This document shows, in pieces, positions 35,301-45,700 of a DNA stretch of 64,000 nt. A program made the translations under genes and the position numbers. The stretch is taken from contig CM055318.2 of the NCBI GenBank assembly GCA_029255685.2, positions 30,058,001-30,122,000 on the forward strand, given 5' to 3'. The notes under the pieces were generated by a model that saw nothing but the letters and a program-made list of their open reading frames with translations, was not told the origin of the DNA and did no database searches. Source of the DNA: Silene conica (Eukaryota > Streptophyta > Magnoliopsida > Caryophyllales > Caryophyllaceae). Positions within the stretch are counted from its first letter, which is position 1. Each line of letters starts with the position of its first letter.

Positions 35301-38027
35301 TTGTCTTCCTTTTAATGCCCTCTTCATCATGGTAAAGTCAACCTGCGCATCTTCTGCAAAACTATCAAGAACCATTAGAACTTCTAACGGGTCCCCAATT
35401 AGGGAACCCGACCAAAAATCAAACATGGATTCATCAATAATGTCGATGGCATAGCAAGTGTCTTCAATCATAGGTTTAGCTAGTGTGTTAGCTAGATTAA
35501 AAGTCACTCTATCATCCCCTACCTCAAGAGTCAAACGCCCCTGTTTGACATCAATAATGGCTCCTGCAGTGTGTAGGAAGGGTCTACCCAAAATTATTGG
35601 GATTTGGGTGTCCTCAGCCATATCAAGGACAATGAAATCGACAGGTATAAAGAATTTACCTATCCTAACAGGGACATCCTCTAAAACACCTAGAGGTCTC
35701 TTTACTGATCTATCAGCCATTTGAAGAGTCACACTTGTGACTTTGAGACTACCCATGTTCAACTTTTCACAGACCGAATAGGGCATAACAGAAACACTTG
35801 CCCCCAAATCACATAAAGCTTTGTCTATTACAAGGGTACCTATAGTAACAGGAATCGAAAAACTACCCGGGTCCTTCAACTTTGGTGGAGATTTGCTTTG
35901 TAGGAGTGCACTACACTCTTCGGTAAAAGCAATAGTCTCCACCTCGTTGAAGCTTCTCTTACGAGTCAATATGTCTTTCATAAACTTCGCATAAGAGGGT
36001 ACCTGAGTGATTAACTCAGTGAAAGGAACGGTTACCTGTAAATTCTTGACGACCTCCATGAACTTACCGAACTGTTGCTCCATTTTCGTGTTCCGTAATC
36101 GGCTGGGAAATGGAACTTGAACCACAATTGGTGTCTCTGCAGCTTTCTCCTTCCCTTTGGATATCTCAGTTGGTCGATCAGAATCACTGATGACCTTGTT
36201 AGCAATCGGAACAGAGTTATTGGTGACGTCAATCGATTTACGAAAATTTGTCTTTCCTTCGGAGGGTAGTGTCGATCGACATGGGTTGGGCGTCGATCGA
36301 CATGACTCAGGTGTCGATCGACAAGGTTCAGGTGTCGATCGACAAGGGTTTGTCGACCGACACAAAGTGCTCGAACCAGATTCTTTTGCAGAATCATCGA
36401 TCTCATCCTCAATGTTAACATCTATTTCTTCGACAACGAATTCACCATTTTCCTTAGGCATAGGTGGTCCGTCATAAGAGAGCCCGCTTCGTAAATGAAT
36501 TGCATTGACCGAATCACGCGGCTTATCGGGTTGAGAAGGTAAGGAACCAGGTTGCCTTGTTGATTGGTTAGATGCCAACTGGGCAACTTGAGTTTCAAGC
36601 ATCTTGATAGATGCTTCCTTAGCTTGATCACTTTTCATCACATGACCCATAAGGGATTGTAGCATACCCTTCAGCTCTGCAATCTCACCACCGTTTTGAG
36701 GAATGGGTTGTTGTGGTTGCGGTGGAAAAGATGGTGGTTTTTGGAACGGTGGTTGTTGGAAAGATTGTTGTTGGTTGGAACGGTGAGGTGGTATGTAAGT
36801 GGATTTTTGCGGTGGTGGTAGTGGTGTGGGATTCAAAACATTCTGATTTCGCCAAGAGAAGTTAGGGTGTTCTCTTGTTCTCTCATTGTAGGTGTTAGAA
36901 AAAGGACCACTCTGTTTATAGCTTTGAAAAGCTAGAACTTGCTCTTTTTCGGACATACACTCAGCTGCGACATGTCCACCTACTCCACACCGGTCACAAG
37001 TTACTTCTTGCTGAACCATAGCATTCACAGTTTGTTGGTTTCCCGAGCCTTGACCCATCTCCAAACGGTCAAACCTAGCATTCATGGCTTGTAGCTGGGC
37101 TACAAGGGCACTGTTGTCATTTCCACCAGCACTCGGCCTAGCACCACCCCTCGGATTCCCATACTCCGCAGTATGAGTTGCCATCTCCTCAATCACATTC
37201 CAGCCCTTATCATCATCAACATTCTTTTGAAATCGCCCATTTGATGAGGCTTCCAAAATAGCACGATGGTCATCGTACAACCCATTGTAAAATTGGTTGC
37301 ACAAAAACCATTTCTCGAACCCGTGATGAGGAATAGAGCGGATAAGTTTCTTGAAGCGGACAAATGCCTCGTAAAGGGTCTCGGTAGGTAACTGTTTGAA
37401 ACTAGTGATTTGCCCCCTTAGGGCATTTGTTCGCTGTGGAGGGTAGTACCTTTTGTAGAAGGCTAGGGCAAGAGAATTCCAGTCAGTCACTCCCGCAGCT
37501 TCCTTGTCAAGGTCACGGTACCACTCACGAGCTCCGTCTAACAAGGAGAAGGGAAAAAGAACCTCCTTAACTTGTTCTTGCGTAACTCCAGCGGTGAGTG
37601 GTATGGTTGAGCAATAGTCAGTATATGTCTCCATATGCTTTCCGGGGTCTTCGCCGCTCACTCCCCGAAATTGATTTCGCTCCACCAGATTTATGTAAGA
37701 GGGGCGAATATCAAAGTTTCCATTAGTACCAGTAGGGAGTTGAAATCGCTTGGGAATGGAATCGGGTGAGGGCTCGGAATGAGTACACAGTTTCGGCATC
37801 GTAACTGGTACAGGAATATCAGCTACGAACTCTGAAGTCTCTTCTGCAAAGGTATCGAACTCGGAGAGTCCTTCTTCGTGAGAATTAGAAAATTCTTCGT
37901 AGATGGAATCAAGAGTTTGCAAATCCTCTGCTTGACGTATTTCCTTCCAGAAGTTTCGTAAAGCGCGAAAGGTCTTCTCAGGTTCGGGATCAAACGGTAT
38001 GAGTTCGGACCTGTTGGACCTGGGCAT
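32319..38027 (-). CDS. Athila gag-pol polyprotein, uninterrupted
   Basis: 1902 codons in one frame on the minus strand, starting at the first Met after the primer site (MPRSNRSEL). Gag core about 100-340, zinc knuckle Cys344-Cys347-His352-Cys357, a palindrome-encoded CRST array at about 555-585, aspartic protease with DLGAS at about 740, RT with [35 protein letters not shown] and FMDD at 1178-1181, RNase H with [12 protein letters not shown] at about 1326 and FTDHTAL, integrase zinc finger about 1528-1578 (HH, CDAC), integrase catalytic Asp in WGIDFQGP (about 1606), SDRGMHF (about 1665) and Glu in [10 protein letters not shown] (about 1702). No chromodomain. All signature residues I looked for are present, so the protein may be functional. 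The style and tRNA-Asp primer fit the Athila lineage. Confidence 0.95.
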   Translation of the reverse strand: MPRSNRSELIPFDPEPEKTFRALRNFWKEIRQAEDLQTLDSIYEEFSNSHEEGLSEFDTFAEETSEFVADIPVPVTMPKLCTHSEPSPDSIPKRFQLPTGTNGNFDIRPSYINLVERNQFRGVSGEDPGKHMETYTDYCSTIPLTAGVTQEQVKEVLFPFSLLDGAREWYRDLDKEAAGVTDWNSLALAFYKRYYPPQRTNALRGQITSFKQLPTETLYEAFVRFKKLIRSIPHHGFEKWFLCNQFYNGLYDDHRAILEASSNGRFQKNVDDDKGWNVIEEMATHTAEYGNPRGGARPSAGGNDNSALVAQLQAMNARFDRLEMGQGSGNQQTVNAMVQQEVTCDRCGVGGHVAAECMSEKEQVLAFQSYKQSGPFSNTYNERTREHPNFSWRNQNVLNPTPLPPPQKSTYIPPHRSNQQQSFQQPPFQKPPSFPPQPQQPIPQNGGEIAELKGMLQSLMGHVMKSDQAKEASIKMLETQVAQLASNQSTRQPGSLPSQPDKPRDSVNAIHLRSGLSYDGPPMPKENGEFVVEEIDVNIEDEIDDSAKESGSSTLCRSTNPCRSTPEPCRSTPESCRSTPNPCRSTLPSEGKTNFRKSIDVTNNSVPIANKVISDSDRPTEISKGKEKAAETPIVVQVPFPSRLRNTKMEQQFGKFMEVVKNLQVTVPFTELITQVPSYAKFMKDILTRKRSFNEVETIAFTEECSALLQSKSPPKLKDPGSFSIPVTIGTLVIDKALCDLGASVSVMPYSVCEKLNMGSLKVTSVTLQMADRSVKRPLGVLEDVPVRIGKFFIPVDFIVLDMAEDTQIPIILGRPFLHTAGAIIDVKQGRLTLEVGDDRVTFNLANTLAKPMIEDTCYAIDIIDESMFDFWSGSLIGDPLEVLMVLDSFAEDAQVDFTMMKRALKGRQYTLEKGETVDAIMETSYTAEVTKPELKPLPSHLRYVFLDDLELYPFIVSSKLDAGQLADLLVVLKKNKKAMGYSLDDLTGISPDFCMHRINLEEGHKPRAQGLRRLNQNMQDVVRKEVMKLLDAGIIYSISDSNWVSPVHVVPKKGGTTVIRNDKNELIPTRTVTGWRMCIDYRQLNTATKKDHFPLPFIDQMLERLTSHKFFCYLDGYSGFFQIPIHPDDQEKTTFTCPYGVYAYRRMPFGLCNAPATFQRCMMGIFSKYIESIMEVFMDDFSVYGSDFSSCLSNLDKILQRCIEVNLVLNWEKCHFMVNEGVVLGHLVSDKGIQVDKAKVQVIEQLPPPINVKGVRSFLGHAGFYRRFIKDFSKIAKPLTRLLIKDVSFDFSDECLNAFNRLKEALITAPIIQAPDWELPFEIMCDASDYAVGAVLGQRKGKALSAIYYASRTLDETQVKYGTTEKEMLAVVYALEKFRSYLLGSKVIIFTDHTALKQLLVKKDAKPRLLRWVLLIQEFDLEIRDKKGSENLVADHLSRLELQNEGDTLPINDFFPDESLLALSVSEIPWYADFANFIVGNLLPPDLSFQQRKRFLHDVKRYFWDDPFLFKECADGLYRRCIPQWETKAILEACHSSSYGGHHGPSRTVAKVLQSGFFWPTMFYDAKMFVTSCDACQRTGNISRRHEMPQVGILEVEVFDVWGIDFQGPFPSSKGNRYILVAVDYVSKWVEAVASVSCDAKTVVSLFKKIIFPRFGVPRIVISDRGMHFRDNKLSTLFTKYGVSHRRGVGYHPQTSGQVEVSNREIKEILAKVVSKSRKDWSMKLDDTLWAYRTAFKTPIGTSPYRLVYGKSCHLPVELEFKAWWAVKELNFDPKLSGEKRLLQLDELEEFRLNAYDSARVYKEKTKRWHDKKILIRDFKVGEKVLLYNSRLRLFPGKLKSKWSGPFTITNVSKFGAVEVENAAGERFKVNGHQVKHYRDQGEVIGVIEVLHLEPIGDSDH
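36265..36365. repeat. In-frame palindrome array encoding CRST units
   Basis: Five copies of TGTCGATCGACA or a one-base variant (TGTCGACCGACA) lie within about 100 bp of the gag-pol frame. In the coding frame each reads Cys-Arg-Ser-Thr, joined by Pro/Asn/Glu/Ser spacers. It is the same 12-mer as in the LTRs and the spacer. Confidence 0.93.
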
Positions 38028-38125
38028 AAACAGAAACTAAAGGAAAGGATGAGAACTGCCTCAAGGAATTTGAATCCCTTGAGACAAAAGACAAACTAAA
38101 ATAAAGCAAATAAAATTTCACCGTC

Positions 38126-38143
38126 TCCCCGGCAACGGCGCCA
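38126..38143 (-). other. Primer-binding site, tRNA-Asp
   Basis: The minus strand reads TGGCGCCGTTGCCGGGGA, complementary to the 3' end of plant tRNA-Asp as I recall it, five bases inside the 5' LTR. This primer is typical of Athila/Tat elements. Confidence 0.92.
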
Positions 38144-38148
38144 AAATT

Positions 38149-39525
38149 TGACACGGCTGTCGCAACCCTATCAAAGATAACCAACTGGCCTAACTAATGT
38201 AGCAAGGAAGTCGGGATCGTATCCACAGGGAGACTAATATGAATTCTAAAAGCTAAACTAAAATCCGTCAAGGTAACCAAAATTGGGGGTTTTGTTTGTT
38301 GTTTTGACTAAACTAAAAGTAGTGAAGGAAAAAGAGAAATAAAGAGCGTAAAAGATATGAGAATAAAATAAGATAAAGAGAAACTAGGACAGTCAGTTCA
38401 CCAATGAAGGTATAACGGATAAGGACTAGGTTGCAGATCGGTCACTGATAAAAGTCTAAGGGGCAGTGAAAAGGTCCTCTCAGATCGCTATTCGCCCTAA
38501 AATGCTTCTAGCGGGCTCTCACAACTTACTAGGGCACTCTAATGTTTATGACAGGTCTAACCCTCACCAGGCTCTCGATCTTAGGTCGGGGTTTACCAAA
38601 CAAATAATTAGCTACGTCGACTTAACCAATTAAAAGCAATAAAATGCCATAAATAGCAACAAAGGCAAAGATTAATAACCGATCTAGCCTAGTCAAGTAT
38701 CGTCACAATTTCATTGGATCCCCTATATCCTAGTCAAGGGAGTTAGCTATTCATGATGGGATTGACAATAAGGGAAATCAAAATACATACGGAATATAAC
38801 ATGTTCGCAAGAAAAATAAGAATTAAAGAGACAGAAAGATGAAGCAAGGAGTAAAGAGAAATAAAAAATAAGAACAACCGTGAGAAAATGGATTACCAAG
38901 TATTAAAAATGTGGCAGAGAGAAAATTCCAAAAAGCTAGATCTCTAAAAATCAGAGAGCATTTCTTGATTCAGTTACCAGGGTAAAAAGAAGTGTAGAAA
39001 GTAGAATGACCTAAAGAGTACATAGTGCAGCGTTTTTATACTCAAGCCCAACAAAAGAAAATAAAAAAAAAGGAAACCTAATTAACTTAAAAACCAAAGA
39101 AAGAAAAACTGTTCCGCGTATCAGGCATGTCGATCGACATGGAATTGTGTCGATCGACACACCCAATTCCTCCAAATCAAGCTTTTCCTGTGACGATGCT
39201 CCTCTGTCGATCGGCAAAGGCCTCACATGTCGATCGACATTAAACTTGTGTCGATCGACACACTATTAAAGCTTCAAAGAACTAATCTCCTGTGACGACT
39301 GCTGCATGACGATCGGCATAACTTTCACTGTCGATCGACATAACTGACTGCGTCGATCGACATGGCATAACATGTCCAATTATGCTCATAAGTCCGTAGA
39401 ACCTGAAAAGCCACACAATTCACCAGTAGCGAGAATTTGGAGGGAAAAACAGCACAAAAGACTTGATAACACATGAAAATGCGCGCCGCGAGAAAGGAAA
39501 AACTATGCATAAACTGCGCGCATCA
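38149..39525 (-). repeat. 5' LTR of the Athila element
   Basis: 1377 bp, nearly identical to 26609-27985. It contains the palindrome array (39128-39362) upstream of a TATA box at 39033-39040. Confidence 0.97.
39128..39362. repeat. TGTCGATCGACA palindrome array, 5' LTR
   Basis: Perfect copies at 39128, 39148, 39228, 39249 and 39329, variants at about 39205 and 39351. Same arrangement as in the 3' LTR. Confidence 0.92.
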
Positions 39526-41312
39526 GATGTTGAAGGCGAAACATGTGATACTATTGCTTCTAGAAAAGACATGAAGACATTTTGTGATCGTCCCAAATTA
39601 CACATTCGCAAAGATGGATCCAAGCCAAAAGCCATTTACACTCTTGACAAAGCTCAAAAGAAGGTATTATGTGAGTGGTTAAGGAATTTGAAGTTTTCTG
39701 ATGGATATTCTTCAGATTTTCGTCGATGTGTTGGTCTCAAGAAGCTCAAGTTACAAGGCTTGAAAAGTCATGATTGTCATGTATTCATGGAGCGACTATT
39801 ACCCGTTGCTTTGAAACATCTCCTCCCAACTACTGTGTGGAATGCAATTGGTGAGATTAGTCAATTTTTCCGAGATTTATGTTCCTCCTCAATATGTGTT
39901 GATGACATGATTCGTCTCGAAGATCAAATACCACAAATACTATGTAAGCTTGAGATGATCTTTCCCCCCTTATTTTTCAACTCTATGGAGCATTTACCTG
40001 TCCATTTGCCCTACGAAGCCAAAGTTGGAGGATCCGTTCAATATAGATGGATGTATCCATTTGAAAGGTAATAGAAAGAGTCCTAACTATTTTTAGAATA
40101 TTAAATTACAAATCTATATTATTAAACATTGATCTAATAAATGTGTAGGTTTCTTAATCATGTGAAGAAAAAGATTGGTAACAAAGCTAAGGTAAAAGGT
40201 TCTATATGTAATGCCTATTTAATAGAAGAGATTGCAAATTTTTGTTCTCTCTACTTTGAAAAGCATATAAAAACAAAGCAAGAAACTTGAATGTTGATAA
40301 AGCAGATGAAGTTGATTCAAGTTTACCCGAGTTTTTTCAAACTCAAGATGATGAAGGTTGTTCATCTAAAGGTGGAACGAGATATTTGGATGACAAGGAA
40401 TACAATCGTGCTCACTTATACATTCTATCAAATTGTGAGATCTTAGAGTCATATGAAGCAAAATTCGTGACTGATTTCAGTAAGGAACATCCTAGTGTGA
40501 GTAAGGATGATGTTTGGGACAAACATGAAGATAAGTTTCCAAAATGGTTTCAGAACCACGTCATTGAGTTCAATATCCAAGATGATTTGATAAGGAGTTT
40601 GGCCTTCGGTCTTTCACACTTGGTTAAGACGTGGAACCGATATTCAGTTAATGGATTTAATTTCCACACATTTGACCACAGTAAGGGTAAGGCTAGATGC
40701 AATTATGGTGTTACTATTTCTTCTATTGATGACCATGAGTATTGTGGTATTATAAAGGACATCTTTGAGATCTCTTATACTGGTCGTGACCGTGCTTATA
40801 AAACTACATTATTCAAGATTAAACGGAAAGATAATTCCCCGGCTGGAATGAGAGTACATGAATGTTACAAGCTTGTGAAAGTGAATAGTACCCGAACATA
40901 CTCTAAGTATAATCCATTTATACTTGCACATCAGGCTCAACAAATGTATTTCGCTTCCTATCCAAGCACGACAAATGATAGAAATAGTAAGGCATGGTGG
41001 GCAGTCATTAAGACAAAGGCACAATCACAAATTGATACCACCTTTTTTCAAGAAGAAATAGTATCAAATGGGACAATTTTGTCTCCAATAGACGAAATCA
41101 TTGACCAAAATAAGAATGAACAGTTTGAAGAGTTGGAAGAGGAGGAGGATGTTGAGACTAATAATGAGTTGGAAGAAGGATAGGAGGAATTAGATGAAGG
41201 GAGAGTTGTTGATGAGGATGAGGATGAGGATGAGGATGAGAATGAGGATGATGATGTTGAGGATGAGGATAACGAGGATGATGTTGATCAAGAGGATGAT
41301 GAAGATGATGAT
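39526..41312 (+). pseudogene. CACTA transposase (TNP2 type), C-terminal part
   Basis: Continues the gene split at 26608. Order: a DUF4218-type region (KDMKTFCDRPKLHI, LKSHDCHVFMERLLPVALKHLLP, SQFFRDLCSS, IPQILCKLEMIFPPLFF, YRWMYPFERF) with an intron at 40068-40148 (AG/GTAATAG to GTGTAG/G); RFLNHVKKKIGNKAKVKGSI; a frame change near 40270; RYLDDKEYNRAHLYIL; then a DUF4216-type region (YYGVI-like CGIIKDIFEISY, LFKIKRK, PFILAHQAQQMYFASYP, WWAVIKTKAQSQ). A TAG at 41181-41183 precedes an in-frame tail of Asp/Glu made of GAT/GAG/GAA repeats that ends at 41312. Confidence 0.88.
41205..41312 (+). repeat. GATGAG-type microsatellite coding for Asp/Glu
   Basis: A run of GATGAG and GATGAT hexamers in the transposase frame, after the premature TAG. 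Confidence 0.8.
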
Positions 41313-41421
41313 TAATTTGGTATAGTAGTGCAAATTTGTCATGTTATTGTTCATATTTGTATTAAACATTTATTTTATGTTTGATTTTTACGTACTAATA
41401 ACTTCATTTATGTGATTGTAG

Positions 41422-43000
41422 ATGGCAGGAGGTCGAGGTGGTAGAGGAAGACAGCGAGGCGGTCATAGTGGTCAGCATAGTCAGTCGTCCGTACAGGAGG
41501 AGGAGGATTTCGTTCTGAGCGAGTCTGAGGAGGCGGAGGACACGCGTGTACAGATTCAGTACACACAGGACGACAATAATATACTTGATCTAGCGGGATT
41601 TTGGTAAGTCTTATTAATTTTTTTATTATATTGTAATTATTCATTTTATTAGTAATAAATGCCTAGTTATAAGTAACAATTTATGTTTCAGGTTTACACA
41701 TCAGACCGTTGTTCGAGGAGTAACTAAAAGTACGAAGACATCTTTGTTAGGTCCTGTGCTACTTAATTGGACTGAAGCTAGTGCAGCTAAAAAAGAAGTA
41801 TGGTTTAATAACTTTCGGGTAATCAAAATCCTTTTATTAATTACATACTTATTTTACTAACTGTTGTTTTTTTAACTAATACTTAATGTTATTTTTTTGT
41901 AGCAAAATTTTTCTTGGGCGCCTGAATTAGAGCTTATTGTCCGTCAGAGGTACCACGATGTTGGTGCCTCTAGATACAAAGACTTTATCTATAAGATAGC
42001 TAAAAGGGGAAAGGCCCCACATCTTCAAGGTATATCTATACAATTAGCTTTACTTGTCACTTGTATTGAATAAAGGATGAACATCTTACTAATAACATAA
42101 TTTATTATTGTAGGTGAGGCGCTTGAAGGTCTTATGAAGAGTCGTGAAACCCCTGAGTGTCAAGCCCAATCGGCGCAGAAGGCGAAGAACAAAAGGGGAT
42201 GGAAGAAGGATGGAATGGCCGAGTTTACCCATAATGTCGGTTCACGGTCATTTTTGGAAGTACCTTTGGCGTAAGTTTTCATATATGTATAGTAATACTT
42301 ATTTATTTAGTTTATTTGAATATTGGCAATAATGTCATTAATATTCATTGAATTTTGTTTGTCTAGATCAAGAAGAAGAAGAAGCAGCCAGCTGATCCTC
42401 TTGCGGCGGCCCCGGAACTATTCCTTGGCACACATTCCAGGGTGAACGCTAAAATGAAAGAATTTGGATTAAGCCAAAAGACAAAGCCTTATATGTAAGA
42501 TGATTTTTTTTTAACTTATGATAGTTTTGAATTGTTAACTAATGATAGTTTTGTTAACTAATGATGATAGTTTTTTTGTTAACTAATGAGAGTTTTATGT
42601 TAACTAATGTAGGACGCATACGAGGCTGAGAAAGAGGCACATCCCGAAAACCAGATAATGAGCTTTGGTTTGATTTGGTGAAGGGATACAATAAGGGGAA
42701 TGTTTATGGCACCGGAAAGGCTCATGGTGTCTTCTTCAAACAACCGGCAAGAAGATCTTATATGAGCCGCGACAAACTTATGAGCCCGCTCTTGTCAGTC
42801 AACTACAGACTCAACTTGCTGATGAAAGAAGGGTGAGTTCAGAACGAGACGAAGAGTTTCGGTTGATGAAGGAGCGCATGAAGGCCATGGAAACCTATTT
42901 CGCCCAATGTAACCCCAGTCCACAACCACGTAATGACCCTAACGATCCACATGGAGAGGGTGGTGGTAGTGGAGCAAGCATGAGATTTGTAGTTTAGTTA
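41422..43000 (+). pseudogene. Second CACTA gene, Ptta/En/Spm type (TNPA-like)
   Basis: Starts MAGGRGGRGRQRGG and an acidic block, then several exon-like pieces separated by short AT-rich introns with GTAAGT-type donors: NNILDLAGFW (41422-41605), FTHQTVVRGVTKSTKTSLLGPVL (41692-41820), NFSWAPELELIVRQRYHDVG (41904-42028), GEALEGLMKSRETPECQAQS with KKDGMAEFTHNVGSRSF (42114-42270), KKKKKQPADPL with PELFLGTH (42367-42495), then EKEAHPENQIMSFGLIW and a Gln/Arg-rich end (42612-43000). These are the segments of the plant Transposase_24 (Ptta/En/Spm) family. A stop follows FGLIW near 42680, so it may be broken or have one more intron. The expected role is binding the subterminal repeats. Confidence 0.75.
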
Positions 43001-43149
43001 GTTTGTCCTTACCTTGTAGTTGGATAATTTTTAGTTAATTTAGCTTGTAGTTGGATTATTTTCTCATTTTTGAATAAATGAGAAATTGGTGTTTTAAATA
43101 GTGTGGTTCGCGCAAATTGGTTGTAATTTTCTGTTTGCAGGGTGTCATT

Positions 43150-43592
43150 GCAAATTGGCACGATTAAAATGGAGAATTGACACGATCAAAATGGAAATTC
43201 ACCATGAAATACCCAGCATATTTGGCGACTGACATGATGTAAATGGCGACTGATGACCGTCGCCAAAACAGGGCTGCCAAATCAAAAGTTTCTGTAATGC
43301 CAGCCAATTTGGCGACTGAATAAGCAGTTTGGCGACTGCATATCAGTCGCCAAATTGGCGACTACCCCACTTCACTCGCCAAATTGGCGACTACTATTGC
43401 AGTCGCCAAATCCTACAATTCGCGACTGAATGTTCAGTCGCCAAATTTGGCGACTGAAATTAGCCGCCCATTTTATTTTGGCGAGTAAGCCTTGCGACTG
43501 AACTTTGACGACTGTTTTCAGTCGCCAACTTGGATTTGGCGACTGAATGCAGTCGCCAAATTCAGTTGCCTGTTTTCTGTATACTTGTAGTA
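43150..43592. repeat. Right subterminal array and terminal repeat of the CACTA element
   Basis: About fourteen TTGGCGACT/AGTCGCCAA units, then the inverted terminal repeat ending CTTGTAGTA. Confidence 0.88.
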
Positions 43593-43735
43593 GGATAACC
43601 AGAAAAGAAAGTGCACTTTGTTGATATGAGTAGTACTTTCAATCCATTTAAGCACTAGTCATATAAGCCTATCAATGGACATCTTCAAGGGGTTACCCCA
43701 CCCGAATATCCTATTCGGTTCAGTGGAGTATTACA
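43593..43735 (-). repeat. Cassandra-like solo LTR, second half
   Basis: Begins with the duplicated GGA, ends GTATTACA, and is followed by AAGAA (43736-43740). It completes the LTR begun at 23568. Confidence 0.82.
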
Positions 43736-44200
43736 AAGAATGTCATCACGTCCTTCAGGTTTCCATTTTCATTCATCTACCTCCTTCTGACAGATCCTCT
43801 AAATACAGAATTTTTTTATGTAAAATCACAAATTATATAACTCCGACCACCAGTGGTAGGAGTGACATATTAATTCAAAATTACAATTTTCTCTTTGATA
43901 TCCTTATTATATTTAGTTTCCATCTTTCAATTCTTAGGTGTATGACCTTCCACCCAAGCGTCGTGATAACTGAATTTGCCAAACTTTGCCTGCAATTCAT
44001 TAATCACATTGATATCAAATCAAAATACATGATTACTGTGAACATATATACGGGATATAAGAATTATGTATTACAAGTTTCGCCTTGATTAATCTATAAC
44101 CACCTCGGGAGCCGTAAAAGATGGTATTTTTCTTTGCAATGTTCACCTTGTTTTTCTTGCTCATCGAAGGGTTCATAATCCTCACTAGTCAAACTAATAT
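43736..44200 (-). pseudogene. Ulp1/C48-type transposon gene, N-terminal exons
   Basis: The minus strand gives KKNTIFYGSRGGYRLIKAK (about 44160-44095), then after a TTGCAG acceptor AKFGKFSYHDAWVEGHTPKN (43989-43930), then PEGRDDIL (about 43763-43741), which continues in frame across the Cassandra-like insertion into VRVIGKPGHPGRVRG at 23562. This is the order found in plant En/Spm-like proteins. The gene's 5' end lies near 44190, or is lost where the copia gag fragment begins. Confidence 0.6.
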
Positions 44201-44334
44201 TCAAGTTAACTCATTTAACTATAAGACATATATAGTACATGTAAAACAATAGATAGAAGAAGAAATTGTCCTCACATTGAATAAAACGGTTTAGGGCACA
44301 AAATTAGTCTCCTACTAATTTTGTTCTTGAACTA

Positions 44335-44889
44335 TCAAAGATCCTTTTTATGTTTCAACATATGTTTAAGATCCTTCCAAGAAGGAGGCAACTTGTCTAT
44401 AATACTAGACACCGAGATAGATTCATTCATCTCTATTTTATGTTGTGCAAATTGTCCCAAAATTCGGAGCAATTCATTGTATTGTTCCATAACCAGTCTA
44501 GCATCAACCATTTTACAATTCATAAAATTTCCAACAAGAAACTTCTTACTAGAAGCATCCCCATCCATATATTTCGACTCAAGTTGATTCCACAAATCTT
44601 TAGCGGACTCTACATTTTGATAAATGTCAAAAAGAGAGTCGGACATACCGTTCAAAATGTGACCGCGACATATGTAGTCATCATTTTTCCACTTGTTTTT
44701 CTTTCGTTGAATTTCCGCAAGAGTTTCATCCCCAACAATCTCCGACATGGGAGTACTCAACACATACACAACCTTCAAAGCGGTGAGAAGGAAGTGCATC
44801 TTCTTTTCCCAACGACGGAAATCAACACCCTCAAATTTCTCCAACTTTCCAAACTTGTTAGTCATCTCTTTGATTGAATCCATTTCCAA
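44335..44889 (-). pseudogene. Ty1/copia gag fragment
   Basis: An open minus-strand frame of 184 codons: KFEGVDFRRWEKKMHFLLTAL, WKNDDYICRGHILNGMSDSLF, AKDLWNQLESKYMDGDASSKKFLVGNF, MVEQ-like MEQYNELLRILGQF and IDKLPPSWKDLKHMLKHKK. This is the copia gag (UBN2-type) core. It stops before the zinc knuckle because the sequence breaks off near 44330. No LTR of this element was recognised. Confidence 0.88.
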
Positions 44890-45700
44890 AAGTAGAAAAT
44901 ACTCTAAGAATGTTGTAGTTTTTGTATTACAAAAGATTACACACTAGTAATTAATACAAACGAAGGCACTAAAAACAGAAATGAAAACAATAAAACGGTA
45001 TATTACACCCAATCGAATCACGCTAAACACGTTTTCCTTAGAGTATTTTGACCCTATAGCCTTCGGGTTACACGAAATCTCTGTAGGATAAGACGATTCC
45101 TTAGTCATAAGGCAAGAACTAAGAACAATTAACAATAAGAGAATTTTGTTTTATTTTGTTTTTGTCAAAACGAAAGCAGTGATCCTAAAATGAAAAAAGA
45201 AACAGGAGCTTTTCCATTCACATATTTTCATATATATGTGAATGCATGGATAACGTTTTGTCGGTTGTTTCTCCAACCAATCATTGCAATCATTGCAATG
45301 ATAAATGCATGAGTTTGTCGGTTGTACACCAACCAATCATTAATCTTCATTAAAAAATGATAATTGTCGGACATGCGCGTAGAAATACGGATCATACAAC
45401 ACGTAACAATATATTTAAGTGTTAAATTTTCCGTCTTAATTTTCGTTAAGTATAAGATATACTTGACCCCGAGTATATAACCCCGATAGTGGACATAATA
45501 TACTACGACAATACTATTAAATAGTGACCCTTATCCATTATATACGTGAACTCGATATACGATTATATGAGCATACACTCCGTATTCCCGAATCATATTA
45601 TATCCATTACGAGTTCAAACCGGTTTGACATAAGAAACCCGAAGACACTTAAATGAACTTGTGATCAATATCACTAACAGATAATGAGTTGTTTGAATTT
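44890..45700. other. AT-rich DNA upstream of the copia gag, unassigned
   Basis: Probably leader or LTR of the same copia element (minus strand). It contains a direct repeat around TGTCGGTTGT...CCAACCAATCATT (45258-45285 and 45316-45343). No primer site was identified. Confidence 0.4.

Larger units (their letters stand above)
26609..39525 (-). mobile_element. Athila-like Ty3/gypsy retrotransposon, 12.9 kb, apparently intact and young
   Basis: Minus-strand order: 5' LTR (39525-38149), tRNA-Asp primer site, one uninterrupted gag-pol frame of 1902 codons (38027-32319), a 1-kb spacer, an ATHILA ORF-1-type frame (31199-29622), long non-coding 3' DNA, polypurine tract, 3' LTR (27985-26609). The 1377-bp LTRs differ by about six substitutions and two single-base indels by eye. 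Perfect GATGT duplications flank it. Everything needed for copying seems present, and it is the youngest insertion in the nest. Its length fits Athila elements. Confidence 0.96.
23777..43592 (+). mobile_element. CACTA/En-Spm transposon with TACTA termini, about 6.9 kb without its nested Athila
   Basis: The two ends are inverted copies: TACTACAAGAATATGCAAAA at the left and the complement of TACTACAAGTATACAGAAAA at the right, both with T where CACTA elements have C, inside a 3-bp duplication GGA. Subterminal arrays of TGGCGACT lie at both ends. Inside are a TNP2-type transposase gene (24851-26608 plus 39526-41312) and a second gene of the Ptta/En/Spm type (41422-43000), both on the plus strand, the usual CACTA layout. 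A 12.9-kb Athila element splits the first gene. Frame changes show that the transposase was decaying. Confidence 0.92.

Noticed and set aside
44335..44889. Assigning the copia gag to the copia at 11447-18577, which lacks gag
   Set aside because: They lie 26 kb apart with no shared LTR. It is more likely a separate element fragment.
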